Assembly (NCBI GenBank): GCA_020850315.1
Contig: JADZEY010000071.1
Span: 1 to 33,081, forward strand
Length of the DNA stretch: 33,081 nucleotides
Direction of reading: 5' to 3'
Source: Armatimonadota bacterium
GTDB taxonomy: Bacteria > Bacteroidota > Ignavibacteria > OLB7
Of this stretch, positions 16,304-24,795 are shown in pieces. Under the pieces are notes generated by a model that was not told where the DNA came from, did no database searches, and saw only the letters and a list, made by a program, of their open reading frames with translations. The first letter of the stretch is position 1. The number at the start of each line of letters is the position of its first letter. Position numbers and translations under genes: made by a program.

Positions 16304-16376
16304 CTTGCACGGGCGGCAGGACTTGAACCCGCAACCTCCACGATGGGAAATCGGGGCGCTCTCCCCCACTATCTTC
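16304..16376 (-). pseudogene. Decayed tandem copy of part of tRNA-Trp
   Basis: Bases 16304-16337 are identical over 34 nt to 16377-16410, which cover the T arm, the 3' acceptor strand and the flank of tRNA-Trp. The offset is 73 nt, exactly one tRNA length. The remaining 39 nt are diverged: a hairpin CCCCGAT-TTCCC-ATCGTGG replaces the anticodon arm, the D arm is incomplete, and no 5' strand pairs with the CGCCCGT acceptor end. It therefore should not give a working tRNA. It lies directly 3' of tRNA-Trp, before secE. Confidence 0.75.
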
Positions 16377-16380
16377 CTTG

Positions 16381-16453
16381 CACGGGCGGCAGGACTTGAA
16401 CCCGCAACCTACGGTTTTGGAGACCGGCGCTCTACCAATTGAGCTACGCCCGT
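16381..16453 (-). tRNA. tRNA-Trp (CCA anticodon)
   Basis: A complete cloverleaf: acceptor ACGGGCG/CGCCCGT, D stem GCTC/GAGC, anticodon stem CCGGT/ACCG(T) with loop CTCCAAA (anticodon CCA), T arm GCGGG-TTCAAGT-CCTGC, discriminator G. The 3' CCA is not encoded. Its place just upstream of secE is common in bacteria. Confidence 0.97.
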
Positions 16454-16474
16454 AAACTCGCTTCTTGTGGGCGG

Positions 16475-16624
16475 TTAGCGTGTTTCTTTGTGAACAGTCC
16501 GCTTGTTATCCCACTTGCAGAATTTCTTGTGTTCCACACGCCCTGATTGCTTCTTCTTGTTTTTGGTCGTGGTGTAGTTACGACGCTTGCACTCGGTGCA
16601 TTCCAGTGTAATGATGTCGCGCAT
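16475..16624 (-). CDS. rpmG: 50S ribosomal protein L33
   Basis: A 49-aa protein beginning [20 protein letters not shown] and ending KRTVHKETR. The family pattern TTKNKKK, then a basic stretch and HKE near the end, is clear. The first zinc pair is present (C9, C12), but the second is CKWD (C36 only), so one of the four zinc Cys is missing. This is an intermediate between the zinc-binding and zinc-free forms. It lies between tRNA-Gly and tRNA-Trp, a position often seen for rpmG ahead of secE. Confidence 0.93.
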   Translation of the reverse strand: MRDIITLECTECKRRNYTTTKNKKKQSGRVEHKKFCKWDNKRTVHKETR

Positions 16625-16657
16625 GGTTATTCGATTCCGAAATGGTACATGAGATAG

Positions 16658-16730
16658 AGCGGGAGACGGGACTCGAACCCGCGACCAACAGCTTGGAAGG
16701 CTGTGACTCTACCAACTGAGTTACTCCCGC
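16658..16730 (-). tRNA. tRNA-Gly (TCC anticodon)
   Basis: A complete cloverleaf: acceptor GCGGGAG/CTCCCGC, D stem ACTC/GAGT, anticodon stem ACAGC/GCTGT with loop CTTCCAA (anticodon TCC), T arm GCGGG-TTCGAGT-CCCGT, discriminator T. No encoded CCA. Confidence 0.97.
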
Positions 16731-16755
16731 TTTTGGTAAAGCAATTTATAGAGAG

Positions 16756-16828
<73 letters not shown>

Positions 16829-17061
16829 TTATTGTTCAAAGGCTGAGAGATGTGACGAATGGCGGTGGGATTGACGGAGGAAACGATGGTGGAATTTCAC
16901 AGGGATGTGTTGATCCCAACATCGTGCTGAAGAGCAACTCCCGCATGGCTTCCCAGCCGGCAGGTCCAACATGTGAACCCGCGCTGAACGGTAGTCTTCC
17001 CCGGTTGATAACCACCGGAGCCGTAACGTCACTCGCAAATGAACCTGACAAAGAACTGAAG

Positions 17062-17144
17062 TGGGCAGGGAAGGATTCGAACCTCCGTACTCGTAAGAGA
17101 GCAGATTTACAGTCTGCCGCCATTAACCACTCGGCCACCTGCCC
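17062..17144 (-). tRNA. tRNA-Tyr (GTA anticodon)
   Basis: An 83-nt class II tRNA: acceptor GGGCAGG/CCTGCCC, anticodon stem GCAGA/TCTGC with loop CTGTAAA (anticodon GTA), a long variable arm (TCTCTTACGAGTAC), T arm GGAGG-TTCGAAT-CCTTC, discriminator A. It is the first gene after the promoter at 17187-17219. The 233 bp between it and tRNA-Thr hold no gene I can recognise. Confidence 0.97.
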
Positions 17145-17186
17145 TTGGCTCAGGGGGATTATGGTGTCCCTCTGTTCAAGAGCCTG

Positions 17187-17219
17187 CAAATATAGGCGAA
17201 GCGGATAGGGGCTGCCAAA
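17187..17219 (-). promoter_or_regulatory. Promoter of the tRNA-Tyr to rpoC block
   Basis: On the - strand TTTG is followed after 21 nt by TATATTTG, a full match to the Bacteroidota primary sigma consensus TTTG-N19-21-TAnnTTTG. The same bases also read as TTGGCA-18-TATATT, a fair sigma-70 promoter. It ends about 42 bp before tRNA-Tyr, where the transcript of the tRNA, rpmG, secE and nusG genes should begin. Confidence 0.7.
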
Positions 17220-17271
17220 CGTTTTTTTGGCAAAAAACAACGGCTAACAAAATGGCACGAACTGCGGAAGG

Positions 17272-18393
17272 TTAGCAAGGATTTACCGGAAGCAAGCCGT
17301 AGCTGTGGGCAATATGCTGGGCAATTCGGGAATGCACGCCAGGTTGCTCCAAGCTGTCGCGCACCTGCCGAAGGTTTGCGGCAACCTGCTGGCGATACTC
17401 AGCATCGGTGGCCAACTTCCGTAGCTCGGCAGCAACGCGCTGGGGGGTGGCTTCCCGCTGCAAAAACTCCCGCACGACCTCCCTTCCGGCAATAATGTTT
17501 GCAATGCCCAGTTGCCGCACCTTTGCAAGCCTGCTGAAAATTGCATAGTTGATTGCCGAAGTCTGATAAAACAGCGCGTAGGGAACGCCCAAGATTGTTG
17601 CCTCCATTGTGGAGGTTCCCGATTTCACCAACGCAACATCCGCCTGCATCAGCGCGCTGTGAGGTTGGTGAAGAACCTCGATGCCGATCCCCGCACTTTG
17701 CAACATCCCCTCCGGTATCGAAGGTGCGCGCTGCACCACGTGGCGGAATTGGCTTCCCAGCAGCTTGGCAACCTCTGTCACCAGCGGCCAGTGGCGCGCA
17801 ACCTCCCCCCTCCTGCTTCCTGGCAAGTATGCAATGGTGGTTTGTTCGTTTGGCGAAGCTGCGCGCTTTTGGACCTCCAACTCAGTGAGCAGATCAACCA
17901 GCGGATGCCCGAAATAGTGGGCAGTGATTCCATGCTTGCGGAAATACTCAACCTCAAATTGGAACCCCACAATCAGCGTGTCAATCGTCTGGCGCATCTG
18001 CTTCACGCGTGACTCCTTCCAGGCCCAGACTTGCGGGGCCATGAACCAGACAACGGGGATACCGCGCTGCTTCAGGGCGGCTGCCAATTTTAGATTGAAG
18101 CCGGGATAATCCACCAAAATTGCCAACTGTGGTGAACGCTCCGTGATGGATTCCACCACATCGTTGAAGATGCCCCGAAGCGTCCGGTACTTCCGCAGAA
18201 CCTCACTGATCCCCACCACCGCCATTTGGCTGATGTGATGCAGCAGATCAACCCCTGCTTCCTTCATCTTCTCCCCTCCCGTTCCGTAAAAACTGAGCGT
18301 GGGATTGATCTGGCGCAATTCGTGAGCGATCATCGCCCCGTACGTCTCCCCCGATTGTTCACCGCTGATGATAAGGATTGGGTTGTTGGACAT
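17272..18393 (-). CDS. lpxB: Lipid-A-disaccharide synthase
   Basis: A 373-aa glycosyltransferase (GT19) that joins UDP-2,3-diacylglucosamine and lipid X in lipid A synthesis, at the inner membrane. Typical motifs: ISGEQSGETYG (7-17), VDYPGFNLKLA (about 93-103), VWFMAPQVWAWKESR (about 113-127), YLPGSRRGEV near 190 and VKSGTSTMEATILGVPYALFYQ (about 260-281). It starts at the ATG at 18393; a longer frame upstream is not conserved. No clear ribosome-binding site. The gene stands alone among the lpx genes here and is divergent from the thioredoxin-like gene across a 42-bp gap. Its presence implies an LPS outer membrane. Confidence 0.95.
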   Translation of the reverse strand: MSNNPILIISGEQSGETYGAMIAHELRQINPTLSFYGTGGEKMKEAGVDLLHHISQMAVVGISEVLRKYRTLRGIFNDVVESITERSPQLAILVDYPGFNLKLAAALKQRGIPVVWFMAPQVWAWKESRVKQMRQTIDTLIVGFQFEVEYFRKHGITAHYFGHPLVDLLTELEVQKRAASPNEQTTIAYLPGSRRGEVARHWPLVTEVAKLLGSQFRHVVQRAPSIPEGMLQSAGIGIEVLHQPHSALMQADVALVKSGTSTMEATILGVPYALFYQTSAINYAIFSRLAKVRQLGIANIIAGREVVREFLQREATPQRVAAELRKLATDAEYRQQVAANLRQVRDSLEQPGVHSRIAQHIAHSYGLLPVNPC

Positions 18394-18435
18394 AGCTTTT
18401 ATGCAAAGAAAGGAGGATTTTTGCAATATTGAGAA

Positions 18436-20097
18436 ATGAAACACTACCTACACGCTCGTATGAACATCAAGCCCACTGGAATCAGCAAATTCCAGCGGCT
18501 TCAGAAGTTGTTTTTGATGGCGATGTTCCTGCTTGGAATCGGATGCGGGAACTTACTCTCACAAGCCACAATTATCGGTTCCATTTCCAATTGGGATGGC
18601 ACTGTGCCACCGGCTGCGTTGGCTTTATGGAGGGAAGACTCCGATCATCGTCACATATACAATGCCGATAGAGATGGGTTATTTGAATTATCTTCGCAGG
18701 AAGCTGGCACGCTGTCGCTGTGGTTTTCCGGTGCTAACCACACAACAACCAGGGTGTGGGTGACGCTTGGCGATGTGGATACCATTCGGCTGCATCTTCG
18801 GTTGCCCACAGCTAACTACAAGGATTCCATCAATAACCCTGTGGTGGTGCAGTATCGGCAAGCTGATACTGTAGAGCTACCGATGGCCAAGACCTCCGAA
18901 GGGAGATGGAAAGCGATGGTGGCTGTGGAAAACGGTATGGTGCAGTATCAACTTGCCAATGTGGCCGCAGGTATTCGTGAATCTGACGTTCGCACCTTCA
19001 ACGGCACGCAGTCGGATTCCTACATCTACGACGGCGGCGGAGATTTTATCTCGGTTCTTCATAGCGATGATGACTCGGTTCAGATCGTCTTCGATCCGGC
19101 ACTGCTCCCGCCAGAGTCGCAGCCCGCTTCCGTAGAATTTGATTGTGGCGATTGCATTGCTCCGCTGGCGTATCGCTACCTTCAGGATATGGACGCTTAC
19201 CAAGCAAGCACACCGGAGCGGCGGCGTTTGCTGATTGACTCATTACATGCTGGCATCACAGCCTATGAATCATTAGATACGAAGACTGTAACGCTGAACG
19301 TGATGCGGCTGGCACGGCTTGGCGACACCACCATTCCTGCGCCAGTTGCGCGGGCGGTGTTGGATCGCTCTGGCCCGGCATCCCTTGCTTGGTCGCTTGG
19401 CGCAGAACGGCTGTACCGTATTCAGTTAGCCGCTGGCTTCACAAAAGCCGAACGCGATTCGTTCGAGTACGCTTTGTTCGATACTCATCGGGATTCAAAT
19501 CTTATCGCTCACTTGCTGTTCCGAGCAATTGACCGTGAGAAAATGGCAAAGAATGAAAAACGAGCGCAAGAGTTGTTGGGGCGGCTTCTGACAGATTACA
19601 GCAGTAATCGTTGGGCCTTCAGGGCGGCTTCGGTTTGGAGCAAGGACGCACCGCACCCCGGTTCCACCGTCCCCCCTTTTCAGATAGACTTCACCGATGG
19701 AACCAGATTAACCAATTCATCCATCCTCGGGAAGATCACTGCGTTGTACTTCTGGGGCACGTGGTGTGGACCTTGCCGGAAATTCACTCCCGCATTCGTC
19801 AGCCTCAGCAACAAGTTCAAAGATCGCGGGGTTCAGTTTGTGGGCATTGCTGTCGCGGATGACCCTAAACTTGTGCAAGAGTACGTCACAACGAATGGCG
19901 TTCCATGGCCCAACAGCGTGTTACCAGACTTTAATGCTGAGATACTGAAATCATTTTATGTGGCTGGAGTTCCTAAGACATACGTTATTGATAAAACTGA
20001 AACGTTCCAAGCTGTACACTCTACGCCGGAGGAACTTGACACAATCCTCGAAAAACTGGTTGCTGGCGAACGCATAACACCTACGTCAGATCAATAA
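18436..20097 (+). CDS. Exported TlpA-like thioredoxin-fold protein with large N-terminal region
   Basis: A 553-aa protein. An N-terminal export signal follows a basic stretch (about residues 9-43, KLFLMAMFLLGIGCGNLLSQA); it may be cut after SQA, or C37 may be a weak lipoprotein site. Residues 44-410 form an extracytoplasmic region I do not recognise, with a CGDC pair near 239. The C-terminal domain (about 420-540) is a TlpA/ResA-type thioredoxin fold with W443-C-G-P-C447 and the later GVPKTYVIDK cis-Pro loop. This arrangement is common in Bacteroidota. The likely role is thiol-disulphide exchange in the periplasm or at the outer membrane. The start could also be the ATG at 18460. It is the only + strand gene in the middle of the window. 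Confidence 0.8.
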   Translation: MKHYLHARMNIKPTGISKFQRLQKLFLMAMFLLGIGCGNLLSQATIIGSISNWDGTVPPAALALWREDSDHRHIYNADRDGLFELSSQEAGTLSLWFSGANHTTTRVWVTLGDVDTIRLHLRLPTANYKDSINNPVVVQYRQADTVELPMAKTSEGRWKAMVAVENGMVQYQLANVAAGIRESDVRTFNGTQSDSYIYDGGGDFISVLHSDDDSVQIVFDPALLPPESQPASVEFDCGDCIAPLAYRYLQDMDAYQASTPERRRLLIDSLHAGITAYESLDTKTVTLNVMRLARLGDTTIPAPVARAVLDRSGPASLAWSLGAERLYRIQLAAGFTKAERDSFEYALFDTHRDSNLIAHLLFRAIDREKMAKNEKRAQELLGRLLTDYSSNRWAFRAASVWSKDAPHPGSTVPPFQIDFTDGTRLTNSSILGKITALYFWGTWCGPCRKFTPAFVSLSNKFKDRGVQFVGIAVADDPKLVQEYVTTNGVPWPNSVLPDFNAEILKSFYVAGVPKTYVIDKTETFQAVHSTPEELDTILEKLVAGERITPTSDQ

Positions 20098-20142
20098 ACT
20101 ATCGCGGGGAAAATGCAGACCCAAGACCCTGTATAAACAACA

Positions 20143-20178
20143 ACAACGGCATCTTGCAATCAAGCAACATGCCGTTGT
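20143..20178. terminator. Hairpin between convergent genes, probable terminator
   Basis: ACAACGGCAT (20143-20152) pairs with ATGCCGTTGT (20169-20178), and inside it TTGC pairs with GCAA around AATCAA. It lies 45 bp after the thioredoxin-like gene and 35 bp after the convergent lipoprotein gene. There is no T run on either side, so termination efficiency is uncertain. Confidence 0.45.
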
Positions 20179-20213
20179 GCGACTGTCGTTCATCATCACA
20201 TCATCGCTTGCGC

Positions 20214-21068
20214 CTACGTTCCTTTGGCAATCACCTTCGTCATGGTTGTCACCGAGCCGTAGGCCGGGATTACTGGAAGGGCGATGCCGGAGTAGCTTCC
20301 CAGATTAATGACCTTTGCTTCGCGCTCTTCGCGGATGATCGCGCCAAGCTCGGAGCTGATCCACGTTGTCCGCAGAATGGAGTTTGTGTTCAGTGCAATA
20401 ACCTGGTCGCCACCGATTCCCAAGTTGACAATCAGGCTAAACTTCAGATCGAGCCGGTGGGTGGTTTTTGTGGTTTTGTAGCTGACCCCGTCAATCGTCA
20501 GATTCTCCGCTGCCGAGGCGATTGCCGAATCGCCAACGGAGACCTTCACCCCTTTGACTTGTGCCGGAAGCCCATCAATTTGGAATGTGTCGGCCACCTC
20601 ACCCAAGAACCATTTTGCGGTGGTCGCGCCAAGCGTGGCCTCGTGCCGCCAGTCGCTGCCGATGTCCAACGACAAGCCGGCAATCCCGCTGAAATCCAGC
20701 TCCGGGGCTAACGATGAGTAGCGGTAGATTTCGTTCGTCCCCGCCCCCTGCTGCAACAACACCGAGTCGGTGACGCTCAGGAATCCGCCGGCGGTTGCAA
20801 ACAAGCTGTCAATCGAAACGGCAACCCCTGTGCGCCCGTTCACGCTGGCGTTGGATGCTATCAACGTGCGGGTTTTGGTGCGGCGTGTGCTTTCTATTGT
20901 GGCCTGGGTGGTGGTGTCGGTGCTGTAGGTTGTGTACTCGTACCGCGCACCAGACTTGAACTGCATCGTCTCCGCAGTTGGCTGGGGGGTTGGCTCGGTT
21001 GTGGATTCATTGCAAGCAACCATGCCAAGCGTTAGCAGCATTGTCGCGATAATCAGTTGTTGTTTCAT
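20214..21068 (-). CDS. Putative lipoprotein of unknown function
   Basis: A 284-aa protein with a lipoprotein signal (MKQQLIIATMLLTLGMVAC, acylated C19 expected), then a Thr- and Pro-rich linker (20-35), then a region of alternating short strands rich in Thr and Ser. I recognise no domain. The start codon overlaps the smc stop in ATGA, and GGAG lies about 5 nt upstream, so it is translationally coupled to smc. No functional tie to chromosome structure is evident. It is probably anchored in the outer or inner membrane, facing the periplasm. Confidence 0.8.
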   Translation of the reverse strand: MKQQLIIATMLLTLGMVACNESTTEPTPQPTAETMQFKSGARYEYTTYSTDTTTQATIESTRRTKTRTLIASNASVNGRTGVAVSIDSLFATAGGFLSVTDSVLLQQGAGTNEIYRYSSLAPELDFSGIAGLSLDIGSDWRHEATLGATTAKWFLGEVADTFQIDGLPAQVKGVKVSVGDSAIASAAENLTIDGVSYKTTKTTHRLDLKFSLIVNLGIGGDQVIALNTNSILRTTWISSELGAIIREEREAKVINLGSYSGIALPVIPAYGSVTTMTKVIAKGT

Positions 21069-24000
21069 GCTATCTCCGTTTGTGGAAGTCTATTGTTTGA
21101 TTCCTGTTTTTTGCTCTCGGTGAACCTCACCGAGACGATTTTCGACACGCCATCCTCCTCCTGCGTAACGCCGTACATGGTGTCGGCAGCCCCCATTGTC
21201 CGCTTGTTGTGGGTAACGATGATAAACTGCGTTTCGTTATCGAAGCGTTTGATAAGCTGCACAAACCGGTCAATATTCGCGTCGTCAAGCGGGGCATCCA
21301 CTTCATCAAGGATACAGAAGGGGGATGGCTTGACAAGATAGATGGAGAAGAGCAAGGCAATCGCCGTCAGCGTTTTTTCGCCGCCGGAAAGCAGGTCAAT
21401 CGAGTGGGGCCGCTTGCCGCGCGGCTTGGCGATGATCTCAATCTGCGCTTCCAACGGGTCCCCTTCGGCAATTTTCAGATCGGCCTCATCCCCTTCCAGA
21501 AACAGCGTTCGGAAGATGTCCTGGAAGTTGGTTCGTATCTGCTCGAAGGTCTCAACAAACTTCCGCTGTGCGGTGTCGTTAATCTCGGCAATGGTCTTCA
21601 TCAAGGAGTCTTCGGCTTGCTTCAGGTCGTCAAGCTGCCCTTGTAGGAATTGGTAGCGTTCGTTCTCTTCGCGCCATTCATCGTAGGCCAGAAGGTTCAC
21701 CGATCCCATCATTTTCAACCGCCCTTTTATCTGCCGCAGCACCTCGCGAAGCTCCCCCATCTTCATATCGTCTTCCCCAAATTCTTTCAGCGCAAGCTCA
21801 ATCTCCAACTCCTCGCGACCCCGCTGGAGAAGGCTTTCGGCTTTTAGTTTCAGCTCGCCAAGTTTCAGCTCTATCTCGTGCATTTGCTCGATGGAGCGTT
21901 CGTAGTCGCGGCGTTCCTCGCGCAGGGTTTCGCCGTGGCGGGCAATCTCCTCCCGTTTTGCGGCTTGGCGTTGCACCACTCCCTCCCGCTTTGCTTGCGC
22001 CTCGGCAAGCTCGGTGCGGAAGCTCTGCAGCTGCACTGTGTACTCCTCAAGCTCCCCTTCCAGCTGCCCAAGCTCATCCTGGGCGCGCTCCTGTTCTTGG
22101 GTGCGGCGTTGGATTGTTCGCTCGGCGTTTTCGCGGTCGCGGACCATCCGCTCAAGCTCGGCACGCGCGCTTCGTTGGTCGCCCCGCAGCCCAGCCAGCA
22201 GCACCTGTTTTTCACTCATCTGGCGCGACTGGTCGGCAAATTCCACCTCCATTCGTTCCAGTTCGGTGTTCAGTTGGCGTGCCGTTTGTTCGGCGGCGGA
22301 TTGCTGCTCGGTCAGCTCGTTCCTGCGCGGCTCAGTCCCTTGCAGCACTCCTTCCAGGCGTTGGATTTCTTCGTGAGCGCGTGCGCGGTCGTTCTCGTGA
22401 TCGTCCAGAAGTTCGTTGGCGGATTCCTGCTCGTACTCGGCCTGGCCACGCTGCTTTTCCAGATTCCCCACCCGCTGTTGTGCCTCGCGGATTGCGTTGC
22501 TAAGGGTTCCAAGATTGATGGCGTTGTGCTGCTCTGTCTTTTCGGCAATCGTGCGGGTAAGTGCCTCCAGTTGGGCCGTGAGTTTTGCTGCCTCTTTTTC
22601 CAATCGTTCAATCTGTTCCCGCTTCCCGATGGTGACCCCTTCATCGGCGGTGCGCCCGCCGCCGCGGATCAAGCCGCCGTTGCGGATCAGCACACCATCC
22701 AGCGTCACGGCTTGCTCCACCATGCTGTGAACCGATGCAGCAAAGGCTTGCTCCAACGTCTGGACAACCACAGTGCCCCCAAGCAGATGCTGGCGAAGGT
22801 GGCTGAAATTTGAAGCGGAGGTGCAAAGATCCGAAGCCCATCCGATTGCCTGGACACCGGCGGGCAGCAAGCGTGGCGTGGCTGCCGGAATCCGGTCAAG
22901 GCAGACAAAGGTAGCCTTCCCCTTCCGGTTGGATTGCAGCGATTGCACGCCGCGCAACGCGTCGTCGGCAGTGGGGACAATCAGGAATCGCGCAGCGTTC
23001 CCCAGCGCGGCGGCAACGGCTGTGCGGTATTGCTCATCGGTGGAGATTGATTCGGCAACGGTGATCCGCTCAACCGGAGTCCAATCGGGTTGCTGAACAA
23101 GGAATCGGACTGACTCATCTTGATCTACCAAGCCGTTCAGGAAATCAATTTTTGATTTGCGGCTGTTGATGCCGTTGTGAAGCTCAATCGTTTGGGTGCG
23201 AAGATCATCTATCTCAGTTCGCAGCGTCCCCTTTTCGGCTTGGCCTTCTTCAAACTGGCGTTGCGCCTCATCCAAGTCAGCGGTGGCTTGGTTCAGCTGG
23301 GCAGTTAGCCGGGCCAGCGTTTCCCCGATCTGTTCAAGCTCTAATCGGGCTTCGTCGTCCTGTTCATCGAACTCATCAAGGCGTTGGCGGATCACTTCGA
23401 TTCGGGCGCGGGTGCGTTCTTCTTCGCCACGCAACGCGGCCAAACGGTTGATTACCTCAATCACCCGGTCTTGCGAACGCTTGGCTTCGGTGCGGCGGCC
23501 AGCAAGCGCGGCCTCGTTCAGCATCACTTCGGCGCGGATTGCTTCGTATTCGGCTTCGGCAACGCGGTTCTGTTCGGCCAGGCGTTCAATCAATGATTCC
23601 ACCTCACCATGCTCCTTCATCAGCACCTGAATCCCCCCTTCTGCCTCCTTGATGTCGCGCTGGGAATTTTCGATGATGGAGGCAAGCGAGCGGCGGCGTT
23701 CCACCGTGACGGCCTGGCGTTGCTCAACGGTGGCAATCCGCTCGGTGACGGCGTTTAGGTCCTTCTGGGCTTCTATCACGGCGGTCTCAATCTCCCCTTG
23801 CTCGCGCTCCAACTCGCGCAGGATTGTCTCCTCCTGAGCCAGCACGGAATCCAGTTCGGTTCGTTTGGATTTGGCCTCGGCAAGGCGTTCTTCCAACGGA
23901 GCAATGCGTGCGCTGGTGGCGGCGTACTCACGTTCCAGCACCTCTATTTCAACCCGTTTACGTTCGGCATCAAGGGTGGTGTATTCTTCCGCTTTTTTGG

Positions 24001-24625
24001 CTTGGCGTTCCAACGCGGCAACCTTCTTGGCCACCTCCTTCACAATGTCGTGAACGCGGAGCAAGTCGGCTTGTGTGGAATCCAGTTTGCGGAGTGCTTC
24101 GCGGCGGCGGGCTTTGTACTTGGTGACACCGGCGGCTTCCTCGAACAATCGGCGGCGTTCGTCGGCGCGGTCGCTTAGGATTGTTTCGATCATCTTCAGC
24201 TCGATCACCGAGTAGGCGTTAGCTCCCATTCCGGTGTCCATGAACAGATCCACAATATCGCGCAGGCGGCACTGGGTTTTGTTCAGCAGATACTCGCTAT
24301 CGCCGTTGCGAAATAATCGGCGGGTGATAACTACTTCGCTGTATTCGGTCGGGAGGATTCCTTTGGTGTTTTCGATGGTGAGCGAGACCTCGGCCATGCC
24401 AAGCGGTCGGCGTTTTCCGGCCCCGTTAAAGATCACTTCCTCCATTTTATCGGAGCGCAGCACCGAGGCTTTCTGCTCGCCAATCGCCCAGCGGATTGCA
24501 TCAATTACGTTAGATTTCCCGCAACCATTTGGCCCCACCACTGCGGTGATGCCGTCGTTGAAACGGAGGATGGTTTTGTGTGCAAACGACTTAAAGCCGA
24601 CGATTTCGAGTTTGGAAAGATACAT
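21065..24625 (-). CDS. smc: Chromosome segregation protein SMC
   Basis: An 1186-aa SMC ATPase, the length of the B. subtilis protein. The N-terminal head has Walker A GPNGCGKS (31-38). Two long coiled coils (about 170-500 and 660-1010) flank a hinge (about 510-650). The C-terminal head has the signature LLSGGEKTL (about 1078-1086) and Walker B CILDEVDAPLDD (about 1103-1114). It organises and condenses the chromosome with ScpA and ScpB, which are not in the window. The ATG at 24625 (MYLSKLEIVGFKSF) matches the family start; an in-frame extension upstream is not conserved. It starts 170 bp after pyk and is coupled to the lipoprotein gene by ATGA. Confidence 0.97.
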   Translation of the reverse strand: MYLSKLEIVGFKSFAHKTILRFNDGITAVVGPNGCGKSNVIDAIRWAIGEQKASVLRSDKMEEVIFNGAGKRRPLGMAEVSLTIENTKGILPTEYSEVVITRRLFRNGDSEYLLNKTQCRLRDIVDLFMDTGMGANAYSVIELKMIETILSDRADERRRLFEEAAGVTKYKARRREALRKLDSTQADLLRVHDIVKEVAKKVAALERQAKKAEEYTTLDAERKRVEIEVLEREYAATSARIAPLEERLAEAKSKRTELDSVLAQEETILRELEREQGEIETAVIEAQKDLNAVTERIATVEQRQAVTVERRRSLASIIENSQRDIKEAEGGIQVLMKEHGEVESLIERLAEQNRVAEAEYEAIRAEVMLNEAALAGRRTEAKRSQDRVIEVINRLAALRGEEERTRARIEVIRQRLDEFDEQDDEARLELEQIGETLARLTAQLNQATADLDEAQRQFEEGQAEKGTLRTEIDDLRTQTIELHNGINSRKSKIDFLNGLVDQDESVRFLVQQPDWTPVERITVAESISTDEQYRTAVAAALGNAARFLIVPTADDALRGVQSLQSNRKGKATFVCLDRIPAATPRLLPAGVQAIGWASDLCTSASNFSHLRQHLLGGTVVVQTLEQAFAASVHSMVEQAVTLDGVLIRNGGLIRGGGRTADEGVTIGKREQIERLEKEAAKLTAQLEALTRTIAEKTEQHNAINLGTLSNAIREAQQRVGNLEKQRGQAEYEQESANELLDDHENDRARAHEEIQRLEGVLQGTEPRRNELTEQQSAAEQTARQLNTELERMEVEFADQSRQMSEKQVLLAGLRGDQRSARAELERMVRDRENAERTIQRRTQEQERAQDELGQLEGELEEYTVQLQSFRTELAEAQAKREGVVQRQAAKREEIARHGETLREERRDYERSIEQMHEIELKLGELKLKAESLLQRGREELEIELALKEFGEDDMKMGELREVLRQIKGRLKMMGSVNLLAYDEWREENERYQFLQGQLDDLKQAEDSLMKTIAEINDTAQRKFVETFEQIRTNFQDIFRTLFLEGDEADLKIAEGDPLEAQIEIIAKPRGKRPHSIDLLSGGEKTLTAIALLFSIYLVKPSPFCILDEVDAPLDDANIDRFVQLIKRFDNETQFIIVTHNKRTMGAADTMYGVTQEEDGVSKIVSVRFTESKKQESNNRLPQTEIA

Positions 24626-24795
24626 GCTGGTTGCAAGAGTGCTACAAGGTTGGCCGCCCCCAGCCACCGCGATTATTGAACGCTGGATAACCAAGATTGA
24701 GGCGGCCCTGAAACGGCGCGAAGTTACGGAATTCTCTGGCCGGCGGCTGGGGCGCGGCTCTGCTACGGCGAAGGATTCTTCTACACAGAAATCTT

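Noticed and set aside
16304-16410. Integrase attachment site pair at tRNA-Trp
   Set aside because: The two copies are only 73 bp apart with no element between them, and no integrase gene is in the window.
16185-16442. An 85-residue + strand frame reading GRQDLNPQPPR and ARAAGLEPATYG
   Set aside because: It is the antisense of tRNA-Trp and its decayed copy; such translations of tRNA genes are a well-known false gene.
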